This document shows positions 45,023 to 53,461 of a stretch of 64,000 nucleotides of DNA, piece after piece (position 1 is the first letter of the stretch; every line of letters begins with the position of its first letter). Position numbers and translations under genes: made by a program. The notes under the pieces are model-generated. The model was given only the letters and a program-made list of their open reading frames with translations, had not been told where the DNA came from and did no database searches. The DNA is from Lewinellaceae bacterium. GTDB lineage: Bacteria; Bacteroidota; Bacteroidia; Chitinophagales; Saprospiraceae. The DNA is taken from positions 124,001 through 188,000 of the forward strand of contig JACJYI010000002.1 in assembly GCA_020636225.1 (NCBI GenBank), read 5' to 3'.

Positions 45023-45804
45023 TAGACGGTGATTTGCCCTTGAAGATAGGTGTAGCATCGACCTTGCAGAATGACTCGCTCCTGATCCAGGGTGCAGATG
45101 ATGGAGGCACCCCGCTCGGAGGCCTGAAACGCAGAAAGATTGGACTTTCCTGTGCGATCTGCCCAGAAACGGGTCAGGGTGGTATGGGCTGATCCGGTCG
45201 CCGGATCCTCATCGATACCGCTCTGCGGGTAGAAACATCGACTGACAAAATCAAATTCCTCGTCAGCCGCCGTCACAATGAGGCCACGGCTCTTGAGCCG
45301 GGTGATCAGGGAAAAATCCGGGGTCAACCTGCGGAGCATCTGACTGTTGTCGACCAGGGCCAGAAAATCGTCCCGTCCTTTCCAGAATTCGAGGACATCC
45401 AGCCCCAGGGCATCGAACATGAACGGAGGAATGTCAACAGGTTTCAGTTCGTCGGCAGGCAGGTCCAGTGCATACGCTTCGCCGACACAATCGACATGCA
45501 ACCAGCCACTTCGCGACCAGAACCGGTATTTGGATTCCCGTTGATTCAGATGATGAACCAATACATGGGCACTGGCCATCGTAGCATGACCACACAGGTT
45601 GACCTCGATGGTCGGGGTGAACCAGCGGATATGATAGGCTCCGTCAATGGGCTTGATGAAGGCGGTTTCAGCCTGGTTGTTTTCCTGGGCGATCTGCTGC
45701 ATCAGCCGGTCCTCAGGCCAGGCCTCGACTGGTATGACAGCAGCCGGGTTGCCTGAGAATCTGCCCCGGGCAAATGCGTCTACCACATAAATGGGTAACT
45801 CCAT
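45022..45804 (-). CDS. PhzF family isomerase/epimerase
   Basis: 260 residues, two-lobed diaminopimelate-epimerase-like fold. Motifs: YVVDAFARGRFSGNPAAVI, the catalytic glutamate in NNQAETAF, IRWFTPTIEVNLCGHAT, and GIDEDPATGSAHTTL near the C-terminal lobe. PhzF isomerises dihydro-hydroxyanthranilate in phenazine synthesis, but most homologues outside phenazine clusters have unknown substrates. No phenazine genes are here. The stop overlaps the next gene's ATG by one base (TAATG). Confidence 0.92.
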   Translation of the reverse strand: MELPIYVVDAFARGRFSGNPAAVIPVEAWPEDRLMQQIAQENNQAETAFIKPIDGAYHIRWFTPTIEVNLCGHATMASAHVLVHHLNQRESKYRFWSRSGWLHVDCVGEAYALDLPADELKPVDIPPFMFDALGLDVLEFWKGRDDFLALVDNSQMLRRLTPDFSLITRLKSRGLIVTAADEEFDFVSRCFYPQSGIDEDPATGSAHTTLTRFWADRTGKSNLSAFQASERGASIICTLDQERVILQGRCYTYLQGQITV

Positions 45805-45908
45805 GGAATAGGTTTTTCACAAAGAAAGGAAATCATCTTCGCAAAGCATTGATCGACTTTCCGGAGGATACTTTCCCATGCTCGCGAACCGGACTTCCGC
45901 TGAGTTGT

Positions 45909-45916
45909 TACTTTTG
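45909..45916 (+). promoter_or_regulatory. Promoter -7 box for mqnE
   Basis: TACTTTTG is an exact match to TAnnTTTG. Transcription should begin about 6 bases after it, leaving a leader of only a few bases before the ATG at 45926. No clear -33 TTTG is seen. Confidence 0.55.
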
Positions 45917-45925
45917 TCTTCTCGA

Positions 45926-47131
45926 ATGACTATGAACGAACAATCTACCTTGAACGCGCTTCTGCAGGACCCGCTGCTCGACCCGGCATTGCATGCTATT
46001 GGTGTCAGTGTGGCCGAAGGGAGACGAATCAGCGATGACGATGCCCTTCTCCTGTATGAGAAGGCGCCCCTTGCCTTTGTCGGCACCCTGGCCAACATCA
46101 TTCGTGAACGAAAGCATGGTGGTAAGACCTATTTCAATCGCAACTTCCACATTGAGCCGACCAATGTCTGTATCTACACCTGCCAGTTCTGCTCCTATTC
46201 CCGATTGATCAAGCAGCGAGAGGACGGCTGGGAATACAGCATGGACGATATGATGGACATGGTGAAAGCCTATGACGGCGAGCCGGTCACGGAAGTCCAT
46301 ATCGTCGGCGGGGTGATGCCTCAGTATAACCTGACCTTCTACAAGGATCTGTTCAGCAGGATCAAGGCACATCGACCTGACCTGCATATCAAGGGGTTAA
46401 CCCCGGTGGAGTACTACTATATCTTCAAGAAGGCCAAGGTGTCCTATGAAGAGGGTTTCCGCCAGTTGATCGAGGCCGGCCTGGATTCCATGCCGGGTGG
46501 GGGAGCCGAGATCTTCCATCCCGATATCCGCCAGCAGATCGCTTCTGACAAATGTACCGGTGAGCAGTGGCTGGACATTCACCGGGTGTGGCACCAGCTC
46601 GGCAAACGGAGCAATGCCACCATTCTTTACGGACACATCGAAAGTTATGCTCATCGTGTGGACCATATGGCCCGGTTGCGCCAGCTGCAGGATGAGACAG
46701 GCGGCTTCCAGACATTCATTCCCCTCAAGTTTCGAAACCAGGACAACCAGATGTCCCATATCCGTGAAGTCACCACTGTGGAGGACCTTCGGAATTATGC
46801 CATCAGCCGGATCTATCTGGACAATTTTGACCATATCAAAGCCTATTGGCCGATGATTGGACGATCGGTTGCACAAATGTCCCTGGCATTCGGGGTCGAT
46901 GACATTGATGGGACTATTGACGATACCACCAAGATCTATTCCATGGCCGGATCGGAGGAACAGAACCCGGCCTTGTCGACCAAAGATCTTGTCCAGTTGA
47001 TCAAGGCAGTGGGCCGCCAGCCGCTTGAGCGGGATACGCTCTATGGGATCATCATGGATTACACGGACCATGTCTTCCCGGATGAAGAGGTGTATCGTGG
47101 GTATACTGCTTTGCCTGTTGTCCAGCGCTGA
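45926..47131 (+). CDS. mqnE: Aminofutalosine synthase MqnE (radical SAM)
   Basis: 401 residues. The radical SAM cluster is C-x3-C-x2-C in TNVCIYTCQFCSYS. The distinctive MqnE stretches GGGAEIFHPDIRQQI, WLDIHRVWHQLGKRSNATIL, YGHIESYAHRVDHM and GGFQTFIPLKFRNQDN separate it from MqnC and CofH. It joins the enolpyruvyl benzoate product of MqnA to an adenosyl radical to make aminofutalosine for menaquinone. The ATG at 45926 (or 45932) is chosen over the frame start at 45878 because a -7 box lies between them. The stop overlaps the next ATG (TGATG). Confidence 0.94.
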   Translation: MTMNEQSTLNALLQDPLLDPALHAIGVSVAEGRRISDDDALLLYEKAPLAFVGTLANIIRERKHGGKTYFNRNFHIEPTNVCIYTCQFCSYSRLIKQREDGWEYSMDDMMDMVKAYDGEPVTEVHIVGGVMPQYNLTFYKDLFSRIKAHRPDLHIKGLTPVEYYYIFKKAKVSYEEGFRQLIEAGLDSMPGGGAEIFHPDIRQQIASDKCTGEQWLDIHRVWHQLGKRSNATILYGHIESYAHRVDHMARLRQLQDETGGFQTFIPLKFRNQDNQMSHIREVTTVEDLRNYAISRIYLDNFDHIKAYWPMIGRSVAQMSLAFGVDDIDGTIDDTTKIYSMAGSEEQNPALSTKDLVQLIKAVGRQPLERDTLYGIIMDYTDHVFPDEEVYRGYTALPVVQR

Positions 47132-47745
47132 TGCCAAAGGAGATCTACATTATTCGTCATGGTGAGACCGATCTGAATCGCCAGGGCATTGTCCAGGGCA
47201 GTGGAGTGGACCCCTCCCTGAACAACACCGGTCGTCAGCAGGCCGAGTCATTTTTCAGGATGTATCATCAACATCCGTTCGAGCTGGTCATCACCTCCAC
47301 CTTGCGCAGGTCCAGGGAGACCGTTCAATCGTTTATTGACCTGCCTCTTCCCTGGATGGAAACACCGCAGATCAACGAGATCTCCTGGGGAGATCATGAG
47401 GGACGCCCCAGCGAACCATGGATGGTCGACGCCTACCAGAAGATGATCGCCCGATGGGCGGAGGGAGACCTTTCCGCACACCTGAACAATGGGGAAAGTG
47501 CCGCGCAACTGATCCGGAGAATGGATCAATTCCTGGAGGAACTGGTTGAGCTGCCGCATGAGAATATCCTGGTTTGTACTCATGGCAGGGCATTGCGTTG
47601 CCTGGTGACCCGGATCCAGAACCTCCCGCCGATCGCCATGGAGTCTGTTGAGCACAAGAACACGGGATTATATCTGGTGACCTGGGATGATGGACAGTTC
47701 ACCGTTCAAAAAGAAAACGACATAGCCCATCTGCAATATGCGTGA
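47131..47745 (+). CDS. Histidine phosphatase family protein
   Basis: 204 residues. The catalytic RHG motif (IYIIRHGETDLNRQGIVQG) is followed by LNNTGRQQAESF and the second histidine in LVCTHGRALRCLVTR. Such enzymes remove phosphate from sugar phosphates, mononucleotides or cobalamin precursors. It lies between mqnE and mqnA with overlaps on both sides (1 base and 8 bases). This raises the possibility of a role near menaquinone synthesis, but no known futalosine step needs a phosphatase. Confidence 0.92.
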   Translation: MPKEIYIIRHGETDLNRQGIVQGSGVDPSLNNTGRQQAESFFRMYHQHPFELVITSTLRRSRETVQSFIDLPLPWMETPQINEISWGDHEGRPSEPWMVDAYQKMIARWAEGDLSAHLNNGESAAQLIRRMDQFLEELVELPHENILVCTHGRALRCLVTRIQNLPPIAMESVEHKNTGLYLVTWDDGQFTVQKENDIAHLQYA

Positions 47746-48490
47746 GCGTCCTTCCATTGTCCTGGTCAATTACCTGAATACGCTTCCCTTCCTGGCAGGA
47801 CTGAAGGCCCTGTTGACAGAAGAAACCGAACTGGTCCAGGCGCATCCGGCTGACTGTGCCCGTACGTTTTTTCATGGCCAGGTGGACTACGGCCTGGTAC
47901 CGGTGGGGGCCTTGTTGGGCAGGACCGACTGGAGAAGGGTCGGGGAATATGGGATTGGCTGCAAGTCTGATGTAGCCACGGTATGCCTGTTTGGTCAGAC
48001 GCCCATCGAAGAATGGGATACCGTCTTGCTGGATTACCAGTCCAGGACATCCGTCCTGTTGGCCCGAATCCTGTTGCGAGACCACTGGTCGCTCCCGGCC
48101 ATCTGCCGGCCCGCTACCCGCGGATTCGAGGAACAGATCATGGGGCGAACCGGGGGCTTGATCATCGGTGACAGGGCCATTCGGGCCAGGGATGTCTATG
48201 CCTACTGTTATGACCTGGGGGCCGCCTGGAACGAATGGACAGGGCTTCCATTCATCTTTGCCTTATGGGTGAGCCGGCACCAGCAGCCCGTTTCCTTTGA
48301 TCAGAAGCTGGAGGAGGCCTTTGCTTTTGGACTGACCCGAATGAATAGCATTGCAACGGAGGAGCAGCATCGATACCCGAATTTCGACCTGGGTCACTAC
48401 TACCAGAAGAACATTGTCTACCAGATGAACGATGACCTGCTGAAAGGATGGGAACAGTTCGGTCGGCTGGCTGTTGAACTGGACCGCTAG
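47738..48490 (+). CDS. mqnA: Chorismate dehydratase MqnA
   Basis: 250 residues, periplasmic-binding-protein-like fold of the MqnA/MqnD family. Motifs: VNYLNTLPFLAGL, a small helix with HPADCARTFFHGQVDYGLVPVGAL, IGCKSDVATVCLF, LDYQSRTSVLLARILL, GLIIGDRAI, and DLGAAWNEWTGLPFIFALW. It removes water from chorismate to start the futalosine route to menaquinone. Translationally coupled to the phosphatase gene (8-base overlap). Convergent with the amidase gene by 4 bases. Confidence 0.93.
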   Translation: MRERPSIVLVNYLNTLPFLAGLKALLTEETELVQAHPADCARTFFHGQVDYGLVPVGALLGRTDWRRVGEYGIGCKSDVATVCLFGQTPIEEWDTVLLDYQSRTSVLLARILLRDHWSLPAICRPATRGFEEQIMGRTGGLIIGDRAIRARDVYAYCYDLGAAWNEWTGLPFIFALWVSRHQQPVSFDQKLEEAFAFGLTRMNSIATEEQHRYPNFDLGHYYQKNIVYQMNDDLLKGWEQFGRLAVELDR

Positions 48491-49686
48491 GGTACTCTGG
48501 TCAGGGCACGGGTTAACCCTTCGGCCAGCCATTTGGACAGGGCCTCCCGGTTGTCGGTGATCACCAGGCGGCGCTGGTCTTCCGGGTTCCGGATATTGGC
48601 GAGTTCGATGTATACGGCCTGTGGGCTGGTTTCCCGTAAGGTATAGAGGTCACGGGTGGTTACGGTTCCATGATAGTTGCGGCTGGCTTGATGGATACCA
48701 TATTTCTCCTTGAAGGTGCGATGCAGTTCTTCGGCGATGGCTTGCCCACCCTTACTTCCCCTCAGGTGGTAGAAAAAGACATCGCGCCTCAATCCGCGGT
48801 TGTTGGAATCCACATGGATCTCGACCGTGGTCTGGGAGCGAATCCCCTGTTTCTTGTGTTTTTCGTAGTACCGATTGACGGTGGCTGTTCGCTGGTAGAG
48901 ACGCTCTTTCTGATTCAGAGGGATGACCTGGTCGCCCAGCACGTATTCGTCAGAGTCACAAGTGAGAAAGGGATCGTCGCGAATGCCGTCATTGTCGTCC
49001 CGGACGATCAGATAGACGATCGCGCCCCGTTGGATCAACTGGCGCGCCAGGCGAAGACAAACGTCATATGCATATTCATCTTCACACAGGTTGTGACCAT
49101 CTCGCTTGCCCATTGCTCCCGGATCAGGCCCGCCATGGCCGCTGATGAGATAGATGACCTGCCCGGCCAACTCACTACTGACCGGCTTGACCGTGCTGTA
49201 GTTGGGGCCGAAAATCGGGTAGGCTCCGGATGGCGAGGCATTGTCCGCGGGGGGAGCCTCAACCTTGGTTTCAGAGATCTCGTTCAGGCAATGCAGGAAA
49301 TGATGGGGTAGCCAGAGGTCACGATCATCTTCATAGGCTTTTTCCCGAAGGCCTGAGGCCTGGGCATCCCGGTTGTATTGCTGGATCTGAACGGCCAGAT
49401 CAAAATCGGTGATCCCGATCGTGGATCGGATGCTTCGCCCGTTATATCGGTAGCGTTGAACCGGAAGCAGGTATGATTTGCCGTTGATCAGGCCATCCGT
49501 CTTCTCCATCTGGTTGAGGACGTAGAATTCTTCCACGTTACATGAATAGGCTTCCAGATGGTATTTCCGGAGAAGGGACAGTACTCCGTCGCCACGCTGA
49601 GCCTCAGTGACCAGATAGCTGGTCTCTTGCTGCGCAAGGACCACCAGGTGGAGCTGGAGAAGGATCAGGAGGGATAGGATTCGCAC
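48487..49686 (-). CDS. N-acetylmuramoyl-L-alanine amidase (Amidase_3), secreted
   Basis: 399 residues from GTG at 49686, which begins the signal segment (RILSLLILLQLHLVVLAQ). An ATG at 49719 lengthens it by 11 residues, but a -7 box (TACCTTTA, 49698-49691) lies between, so the GTG is preferred. A LysM-like segment (RGDGVLSLLRKYHLEAYSCN, then LINGKSYLLPV) is followed by the zinc amidase domain: GHGGPDPGA, E in NLCEDEYAYDV, H in EIHVDSNN, and YIELANIRN. It cuts the amide bond between MurNAc and the peptide stem of peptidoglycan, in cell separation or remodelling. Confidence 0.88.
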   Translation of the reverse strand: MRILSLLILLQLHLVVLAQQETSYLVTEAQRGDGVLSLLRKYHLEAYSCNVEEFYVLNQMEKTDGLINGKSYLLPVQRYRYNGRSIRSTIGITDFDLAVQIQQYNRDAQASGLREKAYEDDRDLWLPHHFLHCLNEISETKVEAPPADNASPSGAYPIFGPNYSTVKPVSSELAGQVIYLISGHGGPDPGAMGKRDGHNLCEDEYAYDVCLRLARQLIQRGAIVYLIVRDDNDGIRDDPFLTCDSDEYVLGDQVIPLNQKERLYQRTATVNRYYEKHKKQGIRSQTTVEIHVDSNNRGLRRDVFFYHLRGSKGGQAIAEELHRTFKEKYGIHQASRNYHGTVTTRDLYTLRETSPQAVYIELANIRNPEDQRRLVITDNREALSKWLAEGLTRALTRVP

Positions 49687-49690
49687 GGGA

Positions 49691-49698
49691 TAAAGGTA
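49691..49698 (-). promoter_or_regulatory. Promoter -7 box for the amidase gene
   Basis: On the minus strand TACCTTTA matches TAnnTTTG at 7 of 8 positions, with ATTG 18 bases upstream. The GTG start follows after only 4 bases, implying a leaderless message. Confidence 0.45.
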
Positions 49699-49719
49699 GT
49701 GGTTTGGAGCACTTTTCAA

Positions 49720-49930
49720 TGTCCGTATGATCCGATCGGAAGCGAGAACACATCATTTCGACAGATCGGTTCATGGGATGGCAACAGGGGTCTGCAGAGA
49801 CCCAGGCCTCACATGGACTGAAAGCTGTCGATAGCCGAATGGATTCAGGTTGGCCTGGTGGGGGATGGGCTGGAGGGAGAAGTCTGCCTTCCCCGGATTA
49901 CAGGGACTGTCTGGCACCATCTTGATTTCC
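49720..49930. other. Intergenic region between amidase and ccmB
   Basis: Divergent promoter region of about 200 bases. Apart from the promoter boxes at its two ends I see no gene or repeat in it. Confidence 0.5.
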
Positions 49931-49938
49931 CTACCTTT
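49931..49938 (+). promoter_or_regulatory. Promoter -7 box for the ccmB operon
   Basis: TACCTTTG is an exact match to the Bacteroidota -7 box and identical to the one before the SRP RNA. The ccmB ATG at 49946 is only 7 bases downstream, so the leader should be about two bases. Confidence 0.65.
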
Positions 49939-49945
49939 GGGCTCC

Positions 49946-50611
49946 ATGAAAAGTGTCTGGAGACAGAGTCATTCATTGCTTCGGTTGTACTGGGAGCTGG
50001 AGGGTCAAAGCCGCCAGACCCTCAGTGGGGTTTTCCTGTATGTGATGGTGATCATCCTCGTGACCTCGTATTTGTTCGGGGCCCCGGAGGGAAAGGTTTG
50101 GCTGGGGGTCTTCTGGATGATCCTTCTCTTCTCGGCAGTCAATGTCGGCGTCCTGAGTTTTGTCCAGGAAACAGGTGGCCGCAGATGGTATTATTATCAG
50201 CTGGCGGAGCCGGTCGCCGTATACCTGGCCAAGGTGGCCTATATCTTCATTCTCCTCTTGCTGGTCAGTATGATGACGGTGCTGTTGCTCGGAATGTTCT
50301 ACGGATGGCCGTTCCAGCAGCCTGGATACCTGATCTCGGCCATTCTGCTCGCAAGTCTCGGGTTGGCATTCCTCTTCGGGTTCCTGGCGGCCATCGGCAG
50401 CCAGGCCAGAAACAGTGCTACGTTGAGCACGGTGATCAGCTTTCCGTTATTGATCGGGTTGACGATGCTGGCCAGTAAGGTCTCGGAGGCGTCTTTGTTG
50501 ACCAGTTTTTCCGGGGAGTTGCTGAACATGGACTATCTCATGTTCATCGGTCTGGACCTGATGATCGGTGGCCTGGGAGTTCTCCTATTTGCCTACATTT
50601 GGCGGGACTAA
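49946..50611 (+). CDS. ccmB: Heme exporter permease CcmB
   Basis: 221 residues from the ATG at 49946 (MKSVWRQSHSLLRLYWELEG). Six membrane helices, with family motifs FSAVNVGVLSFVQETGGRRW (FA...F..E...G), YYQLAEPVAVYLAK and ISFPLLIGLTMLA. CcmB is the membrane subunit of the ABC unit CcmABCD that moves or releases heme for cytochrome c maturation. No ccmA is adjacent. The frame upstream of this ATG carries no membrane protein features. CcmC follows after 37 bases. Confidence 0.9.
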   Translation: MKSVWRQSHSLLRLYWELEGQSRQTLSGVFLYVMVIILVTSYLFGAPEGKVWLGVFWMILLFSAVNVGVLSFVQETGGRRWYYYQLAEPVAVYLAKVAYIFILLLLVSMMTVLLLGMFYGWPFQQPGYLISAILLASLGLAFLFGFLAAIGSQARNSATLSTVISFPLLIGLTMLASKVSEASLLTSFSGELLNMDYLMFIGLDLMIGGLGVLLFAYIWRD

Positions 50612-50648
50612 TGTCCGTCACCGGTCCATACCGGGGAAAAGCTGTGAT

Positions 50649-51722
50649 ATGCGGTTCTTGTGGTCAAAAAGTTGGAAAATTATCGGGGTAGTTCTGGTGT
50701 TGTATTCACTGGTTGCTGGATTGCTGGTTCCTCTGAAGCCGGGGATCCTCCATGTGTCACCAGGCTCAATGACTACCGATTCGCTGGTGTATCTGGACAT
50801 TGAAGGATACAATACCCGCTTTCAATCCGGAATCCAGAATCGGGTCTGGTTGAAGCTCAGCGATGAATTTGTCATCATGGCTGATACCGTGATGGTCATC
50901 GATCGGAACCATATCCGGGCTCGCATCCATATCCCGCCCTACCTGCCCGTTCCGGAGACGACGGTGGATTGTTCCTTGATCGTCGATAATCCGGCTGACG
51001 GGGCTTTTGTCAAGCCGTCCTCTGTGTTCATCCGGGCCAGCGACAAGAATCTGGAAATGGGCTATGCCTACTGGCGGAAGGATGCCATCAGTGACTTGCA
51101 TGGCACTGGTTTTTTCGGATATCCATTCCGTGGTATCCTCGAGGAGACCATCCGGAATACCTATTACCATGTCCCGATGTGGTTCGGGATGATCTTCCTG
51201 TTCCTTTTCTCCCTGATCGCCAGTATCCGGTACTTGCGTGGTATCGATCCCTGGGGAGCAGAAAAGACCAGAGCCCTCAACCAGATCGGTCTGATCTACG
51301 GTATACTGGGGTTGGTTACCGGGGCGATCTGGGCGAAGTTTACCTGGAATGCATTCTGGAGCATGGATGTCAAGCAGAATATGGCGGCCATTGCGACCCT
51401 GATCTATCTGGCCTATTTTCTGCTGGCACGCTCATTCGAAGATCCTGACAAACGGGACCGGGTGACCTCCGCCTATAATATCTTTGCCTTCCTGACCCTG
51501 ATCCCGCTATTGTTTATCATTCCGAGGATGACCGACAGTCTGCACCCCGGTAACGGAGGCAATCCGGCCATGGGCGGAGAGGACCTCGACAACACCATGA
51601 GAATGGTGTTCTATCCGGCAGTGATCGGTTGGACATTGCTGGGGTTCTGGATGGCAGAGCTGGTGTATCGCACCAAGCTCATCCAATTCCGCATTCGTGA
51701 ACGTCAACATGAACTATCATGA
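50649..51722 (+). CDS. ccmC: Heme-handling protein CcmC, with extra periplasmic domain
   Basis: 357 residues from the ATG at 50649. The first helix (IIGVVLVLYSLVAGLLVPL) is followed by a ~140-residue periplasmic insertion (YNTRFQSGIQNRVWLKLSDE and on), absent from proteobacterial CcmC but usual in Bacteroidota. Then comes the standard heme-handling core: histidine in YYHVPMWFGM, the tryptophan-rich GAIWAKFTWNAFWSMD in place of WGTWWxWD, and later helices. It presents heme to CcmE. Its stop and the next ATG overlap (ATGA). Confidence 0.9.
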   Translation: MRFLWSKSWKIIGVVLVLYSLVAGLLVPLKPGILHVSPGSMTTDSLVYLDIEGYNTRFQSGIQNRVWLKLSDEFVIMADTVMVIDRNHIRARIHIPPYLPVPETTVDCSLIVDNPADGAFVKPSSVFIRASDKNLEMGYAYWRKDAISDLHGTGFFGYPFRGILEETIRNTYYHVPMWFGMIFLFLFSLIASIRYLRGIDPWGAEKTRALNQIGLIYGILGLVTGAIWAKFTWNAFWSMDVKQNMAAIATLIYLAYFLLARSFEDPDKRDRVTSAYNIFAFLTLIPLLFIIPRMTDSLHPGNGGNPAMGGEDLDNTMRMVFYPAVIGWTLLGFWMAELVYRTKLIQFRIRERQHELS

Positions 51723-51928
51723 GCATACGCTATCTACTTGGATTCCTGCTGGTTCTCCTGTCAACAGGGGTGCAGGCCGCTAATCCGGTGCAAGATTTCT
51801 TTCAATCCACAGGAAAGATATATGTGGTTTTTGCCGTAATCCTCAGCATCTTTGTGGGCATTATTCTATTCCTTGTCAGGATAGAACGAAAAATTAATCG
51901 ATTAGAGAATCAAATCAATCCTTCATGA
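51719..51928 (+). CDS. ccmD: CcmD-like small membrane protein
   Basis: 69 residues. A signal-like or first hydrophobic stretch (YLLGFLLVLLSTGVQA) is followed by a second helix (KIYVVFAVILSIFVGIILFLV) and a charged tail RIERKINRLENQI, the arrangement of the Bacteroidota CcmD family. CcmD stabilises the CcmABC-heme complex. It overlaps ccmC by 4 bases and gdh by 4 bases, so all four genes are coupled. Confidence 0.8.
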   Translation: MSIRYLLGFLLVLLSTGVQAANPVQDFFQSTGKIYVVFAVILSIFVGIILFLVRIERKINRLENQINPS

Positions 51929-53343
51929 AAGGCGGAGACATCAGTTTTTATGAAAGTGTCCAGAAGAACTTTGACAAGGCTGCTGGATTAACAGATCTGC
52001 ACAAAGGTTTGCTGGAGCAGATCAAGGTCTGCAACTCGGTTTATTCCATGAAGTTTCCGGTCAAGATCGGAAATGAGTACCAGACGATCGAAGCTTACCG
52101 GGTCCAGCATTCGCACCATCGACTTCCGACAAAAGGGGGGATTCGATACAGCATTCACGTCAATCAGGAGGAGGTCATGGCTCTGGCTTCCTTGATGACC
52201 TATAAATGCGCGATTGTGGATGTCCCTTTTGGCGGTGCCAAGGGAGGGGTGAAGATCAGCCCAAGAAACTATACCCCAGGTCAGTTGGAGAAGATTACCC
52301 GACGGTATGCTGCTGAACTGATCCGGAAGAATTTCATCGGTCCTGGCATCGATGTCCCGGCACCGGATTATGGAACCGGCAGCAGGGAAATGGCCTGGAT
52401 CCTGGATACCTATCTCAGTTTTAACCACGGTGAGATCGATGGTGCCGCTTGTGTGACAGGCAAACCTGTGGATCAGTATGGCATTCGCGGTCGTGAAGAA
52501 GCTACCGGTCGCGGTGTCTTCTATGGTCTTCGCGAAGCGTGCAGCTACAAGGACGACATGGCCAAGCTTGGACTGAGCACCGGGCTGGCCGGCAAGACCA
52601 TGGTCATTCAGGGTCTCGGAAATGTCGGTGCCTATACCGGTACGATCTGCCAGGAGGAAGGCGATGTCAAGGTGATCGCTGTGGCCGAATACGAAGGAAG
52701 TATCTATTCCGAGAAGGGTATCAATATCGCCGATCTGGTCAAATATCGCCAAGAAACTGGCTCGATCCTCGGCTTCCCGGGTACCAAGACATTGAAGGAC
52801 CGGACCTCCGCGCTTGAACTGGAATGTGATATCCTGGTTCCGGCTGCTCTGGAAAATCAGATCAACCTGGGGAACGCAGACAAGATCAAGGCCAAGATCA
52901 TCGCTGAAGCGGCCAATGGACCGGTTACGGCAGATGCGGAGGAGATCCTGCTGAAGAAGGGCATCCTGGTCATTCCGGACATGTACCTCAATGCAGGTGG
53001 TGTGACGGTGTCCTACTTCGAATGGCTGAAGAACCTGAGCCACATGCGTTTCGGCCGGATGGAGAAGCGTTTCAATCAGCAGACCTATGACAACATCGTC
53101 GAGATGGTCCTCAATCTGACCGGCAAGAAGATGGGCGATCGCGAAAAGGCCATGGTCGCCAGGGGCGCGGATGAGATCGATCTGGTCCGGTCCGGGCTGG
53201 AGGAAACCATGATCGTGGCCTACCAGCAAATCCGCGAGATCTACAAGCGCAAGAAGAAAGTGGAAGATCTTCGGACAGCTGCTTTTGTCAGCGCCCTGAA
53301 CAAGGTGGCCAACGATTATGTCTCCCGCGGGATATTCCTGTAA
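51925..53343 (+). CDS. gdh: Glu/Leu/Phe/Val dehydrogenase (glutamate dehydrogenase-like)
   Basis: 472 residues. Catalytic region: RVQHSHHRLPTKGGIRYS, the lysine-bearing CAIVDVPFGGAKGGV, APDYGTGSREMAWI. The NAD(P)-binding domain shows GLGNVGAYTG and later PAALENQI, AEAANGPV and DMYLNAGGVTVSYFEW. It interconverts glutamate with 2-oxoglutarate and ammonia. It overlaps ccmD by 4 bases, an unusual partnership, and is followed by an lrp-type regulator that probably controls amino-acid genes. Length is slightly over the 420 typical of hexameric enzymes owing to a C-terminal extension (IREIYKRKKKVEDLRTAA). Confidence 0.95.
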   Translation: MKGGDISFYESVQKNFDKAAGLTDLHKGLLEQIKVCNSVYSMKFPVKIGNEYQTIEAYRVQHSHHRLPTKGGIRYSIHVNQEEVMALASLMTYKCAIVDVPFGGAKGGVKISPRNYTPGQLEKITRRYAAELIRKNFIGPGIDVPAPDYGTGSREMAWILDTYLSFNHGEIDGAACVTGKPVDQYGIRGREEATGRGVFYGLREACSYKDDMAKLGLSTGLAGKTMVIQGLGNVGAYTGTICQEEGDVKVIAVAEYEGSIYSEKGINIADLVKYRQETGSILGFPGTKTLKDRTSALELECDILVPAALENQINLGNADKIKAKIIAEAANGPVTADAEEILLKKGILVIPDMYLNAGGVTVSYFEWLKNLSHMRFGRMEKRFNQQTYDNIVEMVLNLTGKKMGDREKAMVARGADEIDLVRSGLEETMIVAYQQIREIYKRKKKVEDLRTAAFVSALNKVANDYVSRGIFL

Positions 53344-53380
53344 TTCGGACAGATCTCCTGTTTGATGGACCTTTTCTGGA

Positions 53381-53416
53381 TGGGAGGATGAATTTTCATG
53401 AAAAGTCATCCTCCCA
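53381..53416. terminator. Long hairpin between gdh and lrp
   Basis: Arms 53381-53391 and 53406-53416 pair perfectly over 11 bp. After one mismatch the inside continues as TTTT/AAAA around CATG. There is no U-run after it, so it may be a terminator for gdh or, being a perfect inverted repeat upstream of an Lrp gene, an operator. Confidence 0.55.
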
Positions 53417-53461
53417 TTAAACATATTTCTCTCCTGCGAGTTATTCGATATAAAATTCTCC

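Noticed and set aside
45022..45804. Part of a phenazine cluster
   Set aside because: Only the PhzF-type gene is present; no other phenazine gene lies nearby, and PhzF homologues are widespread outside such clusters.
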